The translations under genes were made by a program, and so were the position numbers. Positions 33,936 through 42,246 of a DNA stretch of 64,000 nucleotides are shown piece by piece. The number at the start of each line of letters is the position of its first letter. Position 1 is the stretch's first letter. Source of the DNA: Teretinema sp942493045 (GTDB lineage Bacteria; Spirochaetota; Spirochaetia; Treponematales; Treponemataceae); assembly GCA_942493045.1 (NCBI GenBank), contig OW818665.1, forward strand, positions 372,001-436,000, written 5' to 3'. Under the pieces are notes generated by a model that was not told where the DNA came from, made no database searches, and was given only the letters and a program-made list of their open reading frames with translations.

Positions 33936-35741
33936 ATGACCGATCCTGCTTACATTAGAAATTTCTGCATCATTGCCCATATAGACCACGGCAAATCAAC
34001 GCTGGCAGACCGCCTCATCGAAAAGGCGAAAGTTATCGATTCGCGTTTTTATCATAACCAGATGACCGACAGCATGGACCTGGAGCGCGAACGCGGAATT
34101 ACCATCAAGAGTCAGGCCGTTACTATTCCGTATACCGGAAACGACGGCAAGCAGTATCTGCTTAATTTTGTCGATACCCCGGGTCATGTCGATTTTACCT
34201 ATGAAGTTTCCCGCGCTATCGCCTCCTGCGAGGGCGCTCTGCTTTTAGTTGACGCCGCTCAGGGTGTCGAGTCGCAGACCCTTTCCAATATGTATCTGGC
34301 CATGGAACACAATCTGGAGATCATACCGGTAATCAACAAGATCGATCTTCCGGCCGCGGATATTCCCAGTGTCCTCCATCAAATTAACCATGACCTGGGA
34401 TTGGACCCGGATTTCGCGGTGCAGATTTCGGCTAAGCAGGGCATCGGTATCGATGAGCTTTTTGAGTCGATCATCCATCGCATACCACCGCCTACCGGAC
34501 TGGCTTCATCCAAACTGGAAGCCCTGATTTTTGATTGTCATTACGATTCTTACCGGGGTGTAGTGATTCATATTCGCGTCATGAACGGAACGATTAAAGC
34601 CGGTCAAACCATCCGCTTCATGAACAGCAACTCCGATTACAAGGTTGAAGAAACCGGCATTTTCATTTTGAAACTGGTGCCCTCCAAGGAGTTGGCGGCC
34701 GGTGATGTCGGCTACATCATTGCCGGCATCAAAACCGTTGAGGATGTAAAAGTCGGCGATACCATCACCAATGCCGATGACCCCTGCGAAAAGCCCTTGG
34801 CCGGATTTAAGGAAGTGAAACCGGTTGTGTTTTCGTCCATTTATCCGATGGACACCAATGACTATGAAGAGCTGCGCAACGCCCTTGAGAAACTCAAACT
34901 GAATGACGCCAGCCTGACCTGGGAGAAGGACTCCTCGATCGCTCTGGGTCACGGTTTCCGCTGCGGCTTTCTCGGCCTGCTGCATCTTGAAATCGTTCAG
35001 GAACGCCTGGAGCGCGAGTTTGATCAGTCGGTAATTTTTACCGCCCCATCGGTCCAGTATAAATTATTCCTGCGCAGCGGCGAGGAAACTCTTTGCGATA
35101 ATCCGGCAGCCTATCCGGAGCAGGGCAAGATCGAGAACGCCGAAGAACCCTTTATCCGCGCCAGCATCATTACCCCGGCGACCTATTTGGGAAACATCAT
35201 GAGCCTGTGCATTGAAAAGCGCGGCGTGCAAAGTTCCATGCAATATCTGGACCAGAAGCGGGTAGAAATCGTGTATGAGATGCCCCTGGCCGAAGTGCTT
35301 TTTGATTTTTACGACCGGCTGAAGAGCGTCAGCAAGGGCTATGCCTCGTTCGACTATGACTTGATCGGTTTCCGAGCGACGGATCTGGTCAAGATTGATA
35401 TTCTGATCAACGGCAAACCGGTCGACGCACTGTCCCAGCTTTCCTATAAGGGAAATGCCTATGACAAGTCCCGCCATATCTGCGAGAAGCTGAAGGACGA
35501 AATTACCCGCCAGCAGTTTAAGATTGCCATTCAAGGTTCGATCGGCAGTCAGGTAATTGCCCGCGAGACGGTCAATGCCCTGCGCAAGGACGTGTTGGCG
35601 AAGTGTTACGGTGGCGATATCACCCGTAAACGCAAGCTGCTTGAAAAGCAAAAAGAAGGAAAGAAGCGCATGAAGATGGTCGGCGACGTCGAGCTGCCAC
35701 AATCAGCCTTTTTGGCCGTGCTTAAGACTAACGACTCTTAA
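33936..35741 (+). CDS. lepA: Elongation factor 4 (LepA)
   Basis: 601 residues, translational GTPase that acts on stalled or assembling ribosomes. G motifs IAHIDHGKSTLADR, DTPGHVDF and INKIDLP are intact. The LepA-specific C-terminal domain ends KRKLLEKQKEGKKRMKMVG. Length and order are standard. Its TAA lies in a TTAA shared with the stop of the convergent DUF115 gene. Confidence 0.97.
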   Translation: MTDPAYIRNFCIIAHIDHGKSTLADRLIEKAKVIDSRFYHNQMTDSMDLERERGITIKSQAVTIPYTGNDGKQYLLNFVDTPGHVDFTYEVSRAIASCEGALLLVDAAQGVESQTLSNMYLAMEHNLEIIPVINKIDLPAADIPSVLHQINHDLGLDPDFAVQISAKQGIGIDELFESIIHRIPPPTGLASSKLEALIFDCHYDSYRGVVIHIRVMNGTIKAGQTIRFMNSNSDYKVEETGIFILKLVPSKELAAGDVGYIIAGIKTVEDVKVGDTITNADDPCEKPLAGFKEVKPVVFSSIYPMDTNDYEELRNALEKLKLNDASLTWEKDSSIALGHGFRCGFLGLLHLEIVQERLEREFDQSVIFTAPSVQYKLFLRSGEETLCDNPAAYPEQGKIENAEEPFIRASIITPATYLGNIMSLCIEKRGVQSSMQYLDQKRVEIVYEMPLAEVLFDFYDRLKSVSKGYASFDYDLIGFRATDLVKIDILINGKPVDALSQLSYKGNAYDKSRHICEKLKDEITRQQFKIAIQGSIGSQVIARETVNALRKDVLAKCYGGDITRKRKLLEKQKEGKKRMKMVGDVELPQSAFLAVLKTNDS

Positions 35742-37351
35742 CTGCCGGTTGTTTCGCGCAGGGCGATATCGATGGTTTTCAGAAAAAAATCGATACCGGT
35801 ACGGATTCGATTCAGGAAGCTGCTTTCCAGCTGGGGTCCCTTATAGCCATCAGCAAAATACAAATAAAGATAGTCACATTCTTTGAGTAGTTTTTCGATC
35901 TGCTCCAGAGGCAGTTCACCTTCGGCGCTTTCAATTTCCCCGGTACACAGTCCGCGCAAGAGATTAAGCCGCGCGCGCTCTTCTTCCAAAAAAAGCCGAA
36001 GCGGTGTAATGGTTCCGTTCAGGGCTGAGCTTTTTTGAGGTTTAGAGTTCACGCTGGCTTCATTAATGAGCGCCAACGCCGTGCCTTGATTTGTTGAGGG
36101 TATTCCCAACGGCAGACCGCCTTCGCCGAGTTGGTACAAGCCTGGAGCCCGGCTGTAGCGCGCCCGGAAGAGGGTGGCATAGCCGTCGAGCACAGTTTCG
36201 GTAAACAGCCCCGGCGCGCATTCGCGGACGCCGCTGCGTAGCTGCGGGGGTGGGCTACCCGGCGGGTTGAAGCGGCTGGTGTAGTAATTGCGGGTAGCCG
36301 GCGCGCCCCGGGCATGGGTGTATCCGGCGCCGAAGCTGAAATCCAAACCGGCGCATATTACCGCGGTCCCCTCCTGTCGCAATTGGAGGGCCAGCTCAAC
36401 GGCCAGCAGGCCAACCGAACCCAGCGGCTCTACGGGCAGGGGTAAAAGGGACAGAGCTGCCAGTCGGTCAAAGAGACTGCATTTTGTAAACAGCGAAGCG
36501 CACCAGGACACCGGTCCTCCGGTGATGCGGCTGGCAGCGCTGCGAGAGGTAAGGTCCGCTATCACCGGGATTCCGCTGCCCTTGAAGCCCGCGAAAGCGT
36601 CCTCGATCCATATTTGGGACTCGACGACCAGAACGGCATCCGGCGTGATACCGGCAGCGCCTATCACGGGCAGCGCGGTGTCAACACACAGCACAAACAG
36701 CCGCCGGCGATTGGCGCTAATGAATTGCAGTTCTTTCTCGAGAGACGGTCCCGCTCCGGCTATCATGATTGTCTTTCCGATACTGTCCGGAAGCAGCGGA
36801 GCCGCTTGCGTAGCGGCGGGAAGGTTTCGGAAAATATTGCGGAAGTAGTTGCGGCCGAGCCGGACCAGAGTGAGCTGATTTTTCCAAAACGCGCTGATGG
36901 CGTTATCAAGATAGAAAAGCAGGTTTTGATACACCGCCTCATGCAGGGAGGCGCCATTGGAAAGATCCAGGCGCACGCATCTGCGGAATGGCCAACCGGG
37001 CAGGGTCGTTACAGTATTCAGCACGGCCGAGTACGAATTAGAATGCAGATAACAAAAGCGAGAATCTTTTTTTATGGCTTCCGACAGGTCGGTTATGCGG
37101 TGCAGGGCCTGATCAATTTCAACGGCTATTACCGCGCAGCCGACCGGCAGGTTTTGCAGAAGGCTGGAAATTCCGTAGCCCAATAGCGGGGATGGTATAT
37201 AAAAAAGGGTTTGTTCACGGGCGGTGAGTGAGTGAACTAAGACTTCGCTTTGTTTGGCGGGCGCGTATCGGGAGTAAAGATATCTGTCCCGGTATAAAAC
37301 CGACAAACCCTGCCCGGTGTCAACCAGGCAGGGCTGAGCGGAGTCATTCAT
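35738..37351 (-). CDS. DUF115/MptE-like (Maf-type motility accessory) protein
   Basis: 537 residues, cytoplasmic. The central motif TIMIAGAGPSLEKEL and the following VDTALPVIGAAGITPDAVLVVE ... CAGLDFSFG belong to the DUF115/6-hydroxymethylpterin diphosphokinase-like fold, which in flagellated bacteria includes Maf proteins that glycosylate flagellins. A role in flagellar-filament glycosylation is inferred, in keeping with other motility genes in the window. It follows the SurA-like gene by 2 nt. Confidence 0.8.
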   Translation of the reverse strand: MNDSAQPCLVDTGQGLSVLYRDRYLYSRYAPAKQSEVLVHSLTAREQTLFYIPSPLLGYGISSLLQNLPVGCAVIAVEIDQALHRITDLSEAIKKDSRFCYLHSNSYSAVLNTVTTLPGWPFRRCVRLDLSNGASLHEAVYQNLLFYLDNAISAFWKNQLTLVRLGRNYFRNIFRNLPAATQAAPLLPDSIGKTIMIAGAGPSLEKELQFISANRRRLFVLCVDTALPVIGAAGITPDAVLVVESQIWIEDAFAGFKGSGIPVIADLTSRSAASRITGGPVSWCASLFTKCSLFDRLAALSLLPLPVEPLGSVGLLAVELALQLRQEGTAVICAGLDFSFGAGYTHARGAPATRNYYTSRFNPPGSPPPQLRSGVRECAPGLFTETVLDGYATLFRARYSRAPGLYQLGEGGLPLGIPSTNQGTALALINEASVNSKPQKSSALNGTITPLRLFLEEERARLNLLRGLCTGEIESAEGELPLEQIEKLLKECDYLYLYFADGYKGPQLESSFLNRIRTGIDFFLKTIDIALRETTGS

Positions 37352-37353
37352 TA

Positions 37354-38823
37354 TCAGTTAAGAAAGTTGGCCATATAGGTGCTGAAGAAATTATTCTCGT
37401 GTTTGCTGCTGCTGAGGAAGTGATCGGACAGCTGGGAGTTCTTCCAGGAGTTGGCATAGTAGTTAAACATCATGGGCAGAGTCTCGGTCATCTGAGGATC
37501 GGCGGTTTTTTCTTCGTTCAAAGACAGCACCAATACGTTTGAACCAAGCAGAATCGGCTCGGATACCTGACCGGTTTTGAGCGTAAAGGCGGTTCTGAAG
37601 AAGGCCTCGCTGTTAGCGGCTTCAGCTAATTCCGGCTGGTCTTCGGCGCTCAGGGCCGTGAGCAGCGGGCTGCTGGCGACATTCAGGGCGAAGGGGACGG
37701 TAGTCTTGGAGGTCAGTCCATTGTCCCTGGCGGCGCGGGTTAAACCGTCGGCTGTGGCCTGCTCGGCGAAGGTGCGGGCCTTGGCTACGATATAGTCCTC
37801 GACACGGCCTTTTTCGTTGGCGTTAATCCATTCGCGGATTTTAGAAAGCATTTCAGGTGATGAGAGATCCGGATTTACGGCTTCGCCATCGCATCGGACA
37901 ATAGCGTAATTCTCGCCGGCTTTGACGATCTTGCTGATTTGACCGGTGGTAAGCGCCAGCACGGTCTCAAGATCTTCAGCGTCGGCGAAAAGGGTATTGA
38001 TGTCGGCGCGCAGCGCGGCCTGCAGGCGGCCGCTGCCATCGGTGCCGACGCGTGTGGAATAGGCAGCCAGGGCGTCATCAAAGGTGACTTCGTTTTTCAG
38101 AACACTGGCCGCTACCCGTTTCGCGGTCTCTTCAGTGTCAAAAGTGATTACGGAAAGGTTATGGGAAAGGAAGAGTTCCGGTTTTTCTTTAGCGAAGGCG
38201 ATAACCTCAAAGTCAGGGTAGTCGCTTACCGGAAAGGCTACGTAAGTAAAGCTGCGTTCGGTTTTGGCCATTGTTTTAAGATGTTCCATTTCTTTGGATG
38301 AGGTCTTAAATCCGTAGAGACCGGATTGGGAACCGAGAACATCGGAAACATAACGCAATACAGTCAGTTCCTCGGTTACGCTGCGCCGCTGGGTCGCTCG
38401 CACCAGCTCGGAGGTTTCGCTGTATACTTTGTTTGAGTAACGGCCGGAGGAGTCAGTGTAGAAACCAATCAGTGCTTCATTGATCATAGAGACCGGAACG
38501 GTATAGCCGGCTTGTTTTAGCTCGTCAAAGATACCGAGGCGGATAATAGCGGAACTATAGGCGTTCTGCATGGCCGAATAATAGGTGTATTGATCGGTTT
38601 CGCCATTTTGCTGTTTGTAGCTTTCCATGGCAGCGGTGAACTGGCGGACCAGAAAGGAATCCTGGGTGTATTCAACCGGGATGCCGTTCCATTTTCCGAA
38701 AACCAGGGTGTCGCCGCCCTGGGACTGTCCCAGGGCCGGTATGAAGACAAAAGCAACGATGGCCAGGGCAAGAATAATAATCGCACCGATCGAGATAAAC
38801 ATATTTCTGTTAAATAGCTGCAT
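37354..38823 (-). CDS. SurA/PpiD-like membrane-anchored chaperone/prolyl isomerase
   Basis: 489 residues. A single N-terminal membrane anchor (about 8-28) leads into a SurA_N-like helical domain (VEYTQDSFLVRQFTAAMESY) and a parvulin-like region (KPELFLSHNLSVITFDTEET ... ). It ends with a second helical segment. It probably assists folding of exported proteins. Isomerase residues are not conserved enough to claim activity. The ATG at 38823 has AAGGAAG upstream; upstream codons in frame are not supported. Confidence 0.72.
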   Translation of the reverse strand: MQLFNRNMFISIGAIIILALAIVAFVFIPALGQSQGGDTLVFGKWNGIPVEYTQDSFLVRQFTAAMESYKQQNGETDQYTYYSAMQNAYSSAIIRLGIFDELKQAGYTVPVSMINEALIGFYTDSSGRYSNKVYSETSELVRATQRRSVTEELTVLRYVSDVLGSQSGLYGFKTSSKEMEHLKTMAKTERSFTYVAFPVSDYPDFEVIAFAKEKPELFLSHNLSVITFDTEETAKRVAASVLKNEVTFDDALAAYSTRVGTDGSGRLQAALRADINTLFADAEDLETVLALTTGQISKIVKAGENYAIVRCDGEAVNPDLSSPEMLSKIREWINANEKGRVEDYIVAKARTFAEQATADGLTRAARDNGLTSKTTVPFALNVASSPLLTALSAEDQPELAEAANSEAFFRTAFTLKTGQVSEPILLGSNVLVLSLNEEKTADPQMTETLPMMFNYYANSWKNSQLSDHFLSSSKHENNFFSTYMANFLN

Positions 38824-38931
38824 GACGCACTTCCTTATAGCACAATGAAATGGTAGGACATACAATATCATGTCAGATACCCTCTGTCAACGCAGGGTCA
38901 GCGGAACAGCGTGAATTTGGTTTTCTTGATA

Positions 38932-38960
38932 TTGACACTTTTTTGTTACTCGGATATATT
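38932..38960 (+). promoter_or_regulatory. Promoter of tRNA-Asp
   Basis: TTGACA (38932-38937), 17-bp spacer, TATATT (38955-38960), with start predicted near 38967, 5 nt before the mature tRNA. Confidence 0.8.
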
Positions 38961-38971
38961 CTGTTCATCAC

Positions 38972-39045
38972 GGGGGCGTAGCGAAGCTGGTTATCGCGCC
39001 GGCCTGTCAAGCCGGAGATCGCGGGTTCAATCCCCGTCGCTCCCG
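38972..39045 (+). tRNA. tRNA-Asp (anticodon GTC)
   Basis: Acceptor GGGGGCG pairs with CGCTCCC (one G:T). Anticodon stem CCGGC/GCCGG with loop CTGTCAA gives GTC, which reads Asp codons. T-arm GCGGG-TTCAATC-CCCGT (one G:T pair). CCA not encoded. Confidence 0.93.
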
Positions 39046-39047
39046 CT

Positions 39048-39078
39048 AAAGCCCGTCTGGTCACAGACGGGCTTTTTC
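39048..39078 (+). terminator. Terminator of tRNA-Asp
   Basis: Stem GCCCGTCTG/CAGACGGGC, loop GTCA, then T5. Confidence 0.9.
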
Positions 39079-39170
39079 TTTTTCAGTTTTTGCCGCAGCA
39101 GGACCGTCAAAGCGGCATTAATAAACGGGTCCTGTTTACATATACGGTATTCCGCAAGGAATACCCTTTC

Positions 39171-39242
39171 CGGGTAGTAGCGCAGGGGTAGCGCGCTTGG
39201 TTCGGGACCAAGAGGCCGGGGGTTCAATTCCCCCCTGCCCGA
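39171..39242 (+). tRNA. tRNA-Pro (anticodon CGG)
   Basis: Acceptor CGGGTAG pairs with CTGCCCG. Anticodon stem CTTGG/CCAAG with loop TTCGGGA gives CGG, which reads CCG. T-arm GGGGG-TTCAATT-CCCCC. CCA not encoded. Pieces of this gene are repeated downstream (see 39284-39302 and 39408-39421). Confidence 0.93.
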
Positions 39243-39245
39243 CTT

Positions 39246-39279
39246 AAAACCGATTGGCTTTGGCCAATCGGTTTTTTTA
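39246..39279 (+). terminator. Terminator of tRNA-Pro
   Basis: Stem CCGATTGGC/GCCAATCGG with flanking A4 and T7. Confidence 0.9.
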
Positions 39280-39284
39280 TTTGG

Positions 39285-39421
39285 GGCAGGGGGGAATTGA
39301 ACATCTTGTTCCGCCGACCGAAAGGGAGGAAGAGGCGCCATGGAAGGCGCCGAAAGGAACAAGATGCGGCCTGTAGGTCGCGCACAGGAAGTGCGCGACC
39401 GGAAGGTAATTCCCCCCTGCC
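39285..39421. repeat. Unidentified cloverleaf-like structured element built on tRNA-Pro 3'-end repeats
   Basis: All stems are perfect. Closing stem: 14 bp, 39285-39298 with 39408-39421. Second stem: 11 bp, CATCTTGTTCC (39302-39312) with 39356-39366, enclosing a GGCGCC/GGCGCC hairpin (334-339 with 346-351 of 39000). Third stem: GGTCGCGCAC/GTGCGCGACC (39376-39385 with 39391-39400). The closing stem's left arm is part of an exact 19-nt inverted copy (39284-39302) of tRNA-Pro positions 39222-39240. It could be a small RNA, a MITE-like element with terminal inverted repeats, or the trace of an integration event. Confidence 0.6.
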
Positions 39422-39643
39422 TGATAAGAAAGATTCAGCCTTCCGCAAGGAATGCTGTTTTGTTTTAAACTGCAGGGGGCGTCCACAGCGAAAATTAGCT
39501 GTAAACAGTTTGTCACCCCTGGAGCGGTTTCAAGAAGGTCTCTGTTTACAAGGGCCTTGGAGGGTTGCCTTTAGAAAAGTCTCAGGCTTTTTTTTTGTTA
39601 CCCTAAAGCATCGTCTTAAAGAAGCCCAAGGCTTATTACCCGA
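39422..39643. other. Non-coding stretch with duplicated tRNA-Pro flank motifs
   Basis: No gene is supported here. Short motifs that also lie upstream of tRNA-Pro recur: TTCCGCAAGGAAT at 39150-39162 and 39441-39453, and CTGTTTACA at 39132-39140 and 39542-39550, with its inverse at 39500-39508. Together with the tRNA fragments they suggest a decayed partial duplication of the tRNA-Pro locus. Confidence 0.45.
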
Positions 39644-40111
39644 CTATTCCTCCAATTCTGCCAGACGCCTGCGAGCAGCGAACTCAAAGGGCAGGGCAAT
39701 GAGGATAACGCAGATACCCGCCTGGAAGACGGAGAGAATAGTGACGGCGAAGTTTAATCCCATCCGTACGGGGTCAAAATTTTCATGGCTCATCTGGGTA
39801 AGGATAAGGATAAAGCCGATGAGGGACGAAACAAGGGCTGACCAGATTAGGGCCGTGCGCATGCTGGAAAAGAATTCCTTTGACTTGCGCAGCTCTATTT
39901 TTGTGCTGGCCTTGTCGTAGGGCGCGCAGAAGGCCCGTCCCATAGCCTTAAGCGGCCATGCGGCAAAGAGTGTCAAGAAGGAAACCAAACAGACGGAGAT
40001 TATTGTTGGGACATCAAAGAAGGTCGCGAAAGAGACTCCTCCCGAGAAGTAGAAGCCCGCGCCAAAGCAGGCCAGAATGAGGCTGATAGCAAAAAAAAGT
40101 TTTAATACCAT
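39644..40111 (-). CDS. Small MotA-like membrane protein
   Basis: 155 residues with four predicted membrane helices (about 3-23, 33-52, 85-106 and 118-142). The pattern FFDVPTIISVCLVSFLTLFA-WPLKAMGRAF resembles the N-terminal half of flagellar stator protein MotA (DxPS...PL...ALK). The proton-channel half of MotA seems incomplete, so torque generation is uncertain. AAGGAG lies upstream of the ATG. Last gene of the ECF sigma operon. Confidence 0.55.
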   Translation of the reverse strand: MVLKLFFAISLILACFGAGFYFSGGVSFATFFDVPTIISVCLVSFLTLFAAWPLKAMGRAFCAPYDKASTKIELRKSKEFFSSMRTALIWSALVSSLIGFILILTQMSHENFDPVRMGLNFAVTILSVFQAGICVILIALPFEFAARRRLAELEE

Positions 40112-40121
40112 AAAAGCTCCT

Positions 40122-40481
40122 TTATTGTGAGAATGCGCGTCCCGTATGGAGCGCTATGTCGACGGCTCTCTGCGACAGCGTTTGGAAGGTACCATTCCTA
40201 TTGCCGTTCGCGTAGGCCTTCAAACCAAGTTCTAAGAGGGGACTGCGCAGGGGGGCCGCCAAGGCGATGGCAAGACATGCCACCATGATAAGTCCTGCCA
40301 CCGCTTCTCCCCAAGCTTCTCCCAGACGGGCGCTCCGCTTTCTGCACTGAAGCGGCATTAATTCTATTTGCGATTGGACAGGGGCAGGAATTCCCGACAT
40401 AAGGAATTCCTCCTTTTTTTGCTGACGGTTAAAGTGCTCACGTAACGTTCTTTCCACGTCAAACTCGACTTTGCTGCCCAT
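40122..40481 (-). CDS. Single-span membrane protein, putative anti-sigma factor
   Basis: 119 residues. One membrane helix (about 60-80) after a charged N-terminal half, giving the layout of a compact anti-sigma factor; no zinc-binding HxxxCxxC is present. GGGAGG six bases before the ATG at 40481 fixes a start that overlaps the ECF sigma gene by 23 bases, the usual coupling of sigma and anti-sigma genes. The assignment rests on context and topology. Confidence 0.5.
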   Translation of the reverse strand: MGSKVEFDVERTLREHFNRQQKKEEFLMSGIPAPVQSQIELMPLQCRKRSARLGEAWGEAVAGLIMVACLAIALAAPLRSPLLELGLKAYANGNRNGTFQTLSQRAVDIALHTGRAFSQ

Positions 40482-41025
40482 TTTCAGCCTCCCATGCTTT
40501 TTTCAGGCCCTGACGCAGACGGTAGAGCCGCCACTTAATGCTGCCCTGCGGAATTTTTACGATATCCGCTATTTGGGTAAGGGTCAGGTCTTGGCCGTAG
40601 TAGAGATTGGCTATCTCCCTATCCGATCTTTTCAAACCCTTCAGGTATTGCCCGACAAATTTCTCATCTTCTCCGGCCTCCAGGGCATCTGGCGGCATTG
40701 CTGGCCATGGGGCAGTTTGGGAATCCAAGAGGGCTTCCTCCGCTTCTTTACGGCCTGAAAAGAACCTTCTCTTAATGGTTTTGCCTTCTGCCATTGTACG
40801 GTGGCCGTTACCCTTGCGTAGAAGGTCCAGGGCAATACTGCGGGCAATTGTCAGGAGGAGGGGGCCGGGAGAGCAATCAACATGAAAGGCATCGCGGGCC
40901 CTCCATGCACGTAAAAATGCTTCCGAGGCTATATCTTGCCTATCCTCAGCCGAGAGGCTTGGAAAGGAACGCAGGTAGGATCCAATCCTTCCCCGCCACT
41001 GCAACCAAAGTTCAGTAAAATCCAT
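40459..41025 (-). CDS. ECF-type RNA polymerase sigma factor
   Basis: 188 residues containing only sigma regions 2 and 4. Region 2: LSAEDRQDIASEAFLRAWRA (about 24-43). Region 4 HTH: SDREIANLYYGQDLTLTQIADIVKIPQGSIKWRLYRLRQGL (about 135-175, shown in parts). The spacer between them is longer than usual (about 60 residues). First gene of the operon with the putative anti-sigma and MotA-like proteins. Its own promoter looks like an ECF site, consistent with autoregulation. Confidence 0.88.
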   Translation of the reverse strand: MDFTELWLQWRGRIGSYLRSFPSLSAEDRQDIASEAFLRAWRARDAFHVDCSPGPLLLTIARSIALDLLRKGNGHRTMAEGKTIKRRFFSGRKEAEEALLDSQTAPWPAMPPDALEAGEDEKFVGQYLKGLKRSDREIANLYYGQDLTLTQIADIVKIPQGSIKWRLYRLRQGLKKAWEAENGQQSRV

Positions 41026-41031
41026 ACAGCT

Positions 41032-41061
41032 AGTATACGCCCCACGTCTGTTTTGGTTTGC
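41032..41061 (-). promoter_or_regulatory. Candidate autoregulated ECF promoter of the sigma gene
   Basis: Minus strand: GCAAAC (complement of 41056-41061), 16-bp spacer, CGTA (complement of 41036-41039). This resembles the SigW-type consensus TGAAAC-N16-CGTA. The overlapping TATACT is 6 nt from the ATG, so the transcript would be almost leaderless. No Shine-Dalgarno lies near the start. Confidence 0.45.
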
Positions 41062-41267
41062 TCAGTAAGAGAAAATAACCCCCCAGGGTAAAGCTCATGG
41101 GGCTTGTATTCAGGATGAAGGGTAGGGGCGTGGAATTTTTCCTGGTTCTCAGCCATATAGCGATTCGGTTTCTATTTTTTATCATTGTGTTTATTCCCGC
41201 TCATGAAGTGGGCGGCCGAACGAATGCGAGGATGAGGTGCCATGGATGCCCCGATCAACAGAAAAAA

Positions 41268-42173
41268 TTATTTTGATTCATCGCGTACTCCGTAGTTATT
41301 GCCTTCCGGAGGAGAGCCGCGGGTTTCCTCGGAGATTACGCATTCGCTCCAGTGGGTGGCAACCTTGCGGTTGCTGGCGACCAGGGCCTGGACGGTTTCT
41401 TTGGATATTTTTCCGTGAAGGGCTTTGGAAGACAGTTCCTCCAGTGCGGTGCGGTTGTCAAAGGGTTTGCAGCGGTAGGGTCGGGGAGAGAGCAAGGCGT
41501 CGTAAATATCGCTGGCGATGACGATCTCGATCATTTTATCGATCTTCGTCAGGCCGGCAGGGTAGCCGGAGCCGTCATCACGTTCATGATGGTCGCGGGC
41601 CACACGGGCGGCCAGATCGGTACTGGCGCTGTCGGTATAGTAATGAATCAGGGCATAGCCGGCCAGAGTGTGATGTTCAATATAGTGCCGCTCCGGACGG
41701 GTCAGCGGGGTGGTTTTTTGGAGCAGTTCCAGGGGCACCGAGCATTTGCCGATATCATGGGCTGAGGAAGCGATTAGCGCCCGGGATAGGTCGCCGGTGA
41801 CATTGAGCAGAGAAACCAGATGGGCTGAAATAGCGAATACCACCAGCATGTGCCGGTAGGTGTAAAAATCCTTTTCCCGGAAGTATTCTACCACCTCAAC
41901 CGCGCCGCGCGGAATCTTAACCCGGTTAAGCATATAAAACACAAAATCACGTGATTTTTTATCCCTGAAAATCATGGCATAGGCTGGCTGTTCTAAAAAG
42001 CCGTGGACATCTTCCTTGACCATATCCGAAAAACCTAAAGGAAAAAGGCTGCGGTCAAAGGGCTGGTTTTTAAGATTTTGCAGTGTAGGGGCGTCCAGAA
42101 TGGTGCCAGCCGGTAGCAATTCTTCGCCGCGATGGGTAATAATCGGAAAGGCTGTTTTATAGCTGAATGACAT
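41268..42173 (-). CDS. HD-GYP domain cyclic-di-GMP phosphodiesterase
   Basis: 301 residues. The HD motif AHDIGKCSVP (about 137) and the GYP motif HHERDDGSGYPAGL (about 193-206) are complete, which predicts hydrolysis of c-di-GMP. The N-terminal 90 residues have no known sensor domain. The C-terminal 25 residues are polar. c-di-GMP turnover in spirochaetes is linked to motility and host or niche transitions; the specific role here is unknown. Confidence 0.88.
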   Translation of the reverse strand: MSFSYKTAFPIITHRGEELLPAGTILDAPTLQNLKNQPFDRSLFPLGFSDMVKEDVHGFLEQPAYAMIFRDKKSRDFVFYMLNRVKIPRGAVEVVEYFREKDFYTYRHMLVVFAISAHLVSLLNVTGDLSRALIASSAHDIGKCSVPLELLQKTTPLTRPERHYIEHHTLAGYALIHYYTDSASTDLAARVARDHHERDDGSGYPAGLTKIDKMIEIVIASDIYDALLSPRPYRCKPFDNRTALEELSSKALHGKISKETVQALVASNRKVATHWSECVISEETRGSPPEGNNYGVRDESK

Positions 42174-42182
42174 AACTACCTT

Positions 42183-42210
42183 AGTGTAACAGCAATACCT
42201 GAAATGTCAA
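42183..42210 (-). promoter_or_regulatory. Promoter predicting a near-leaderless HD-GYP mRNA
   Basis: Minus strand: TTGACA (complement of 42205-42210), 16-bp spacer, TACACT (complement of 42183-42188), then 9 nt to the ATG at 42173. The leader would be about 3 nt. An AAGG in the gap would lie before the predicted start point. Confidence 0.6.
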
Positions 42211-42246
42211 CGTTATCAGCGGGATAAATGGGCGAGGAGCATTAAT

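Noticed and set aside
39285..39421. Cloverleaf as a retron msr-msd, tmRNA, RNase P or SRP RNA
   Set aside because: No reverse transcriptase is nearby, and the signature sequences of tmRNA, RNase P and SRP RNA were not found.
39297..39920. 207-codon open frame on the plus strand after tRNA-Pro
   Set aside because: It runs through the cloverleaf repeats and is antisense to the MotA-like gene, which has a good ribosome-binding site and membrane helices.
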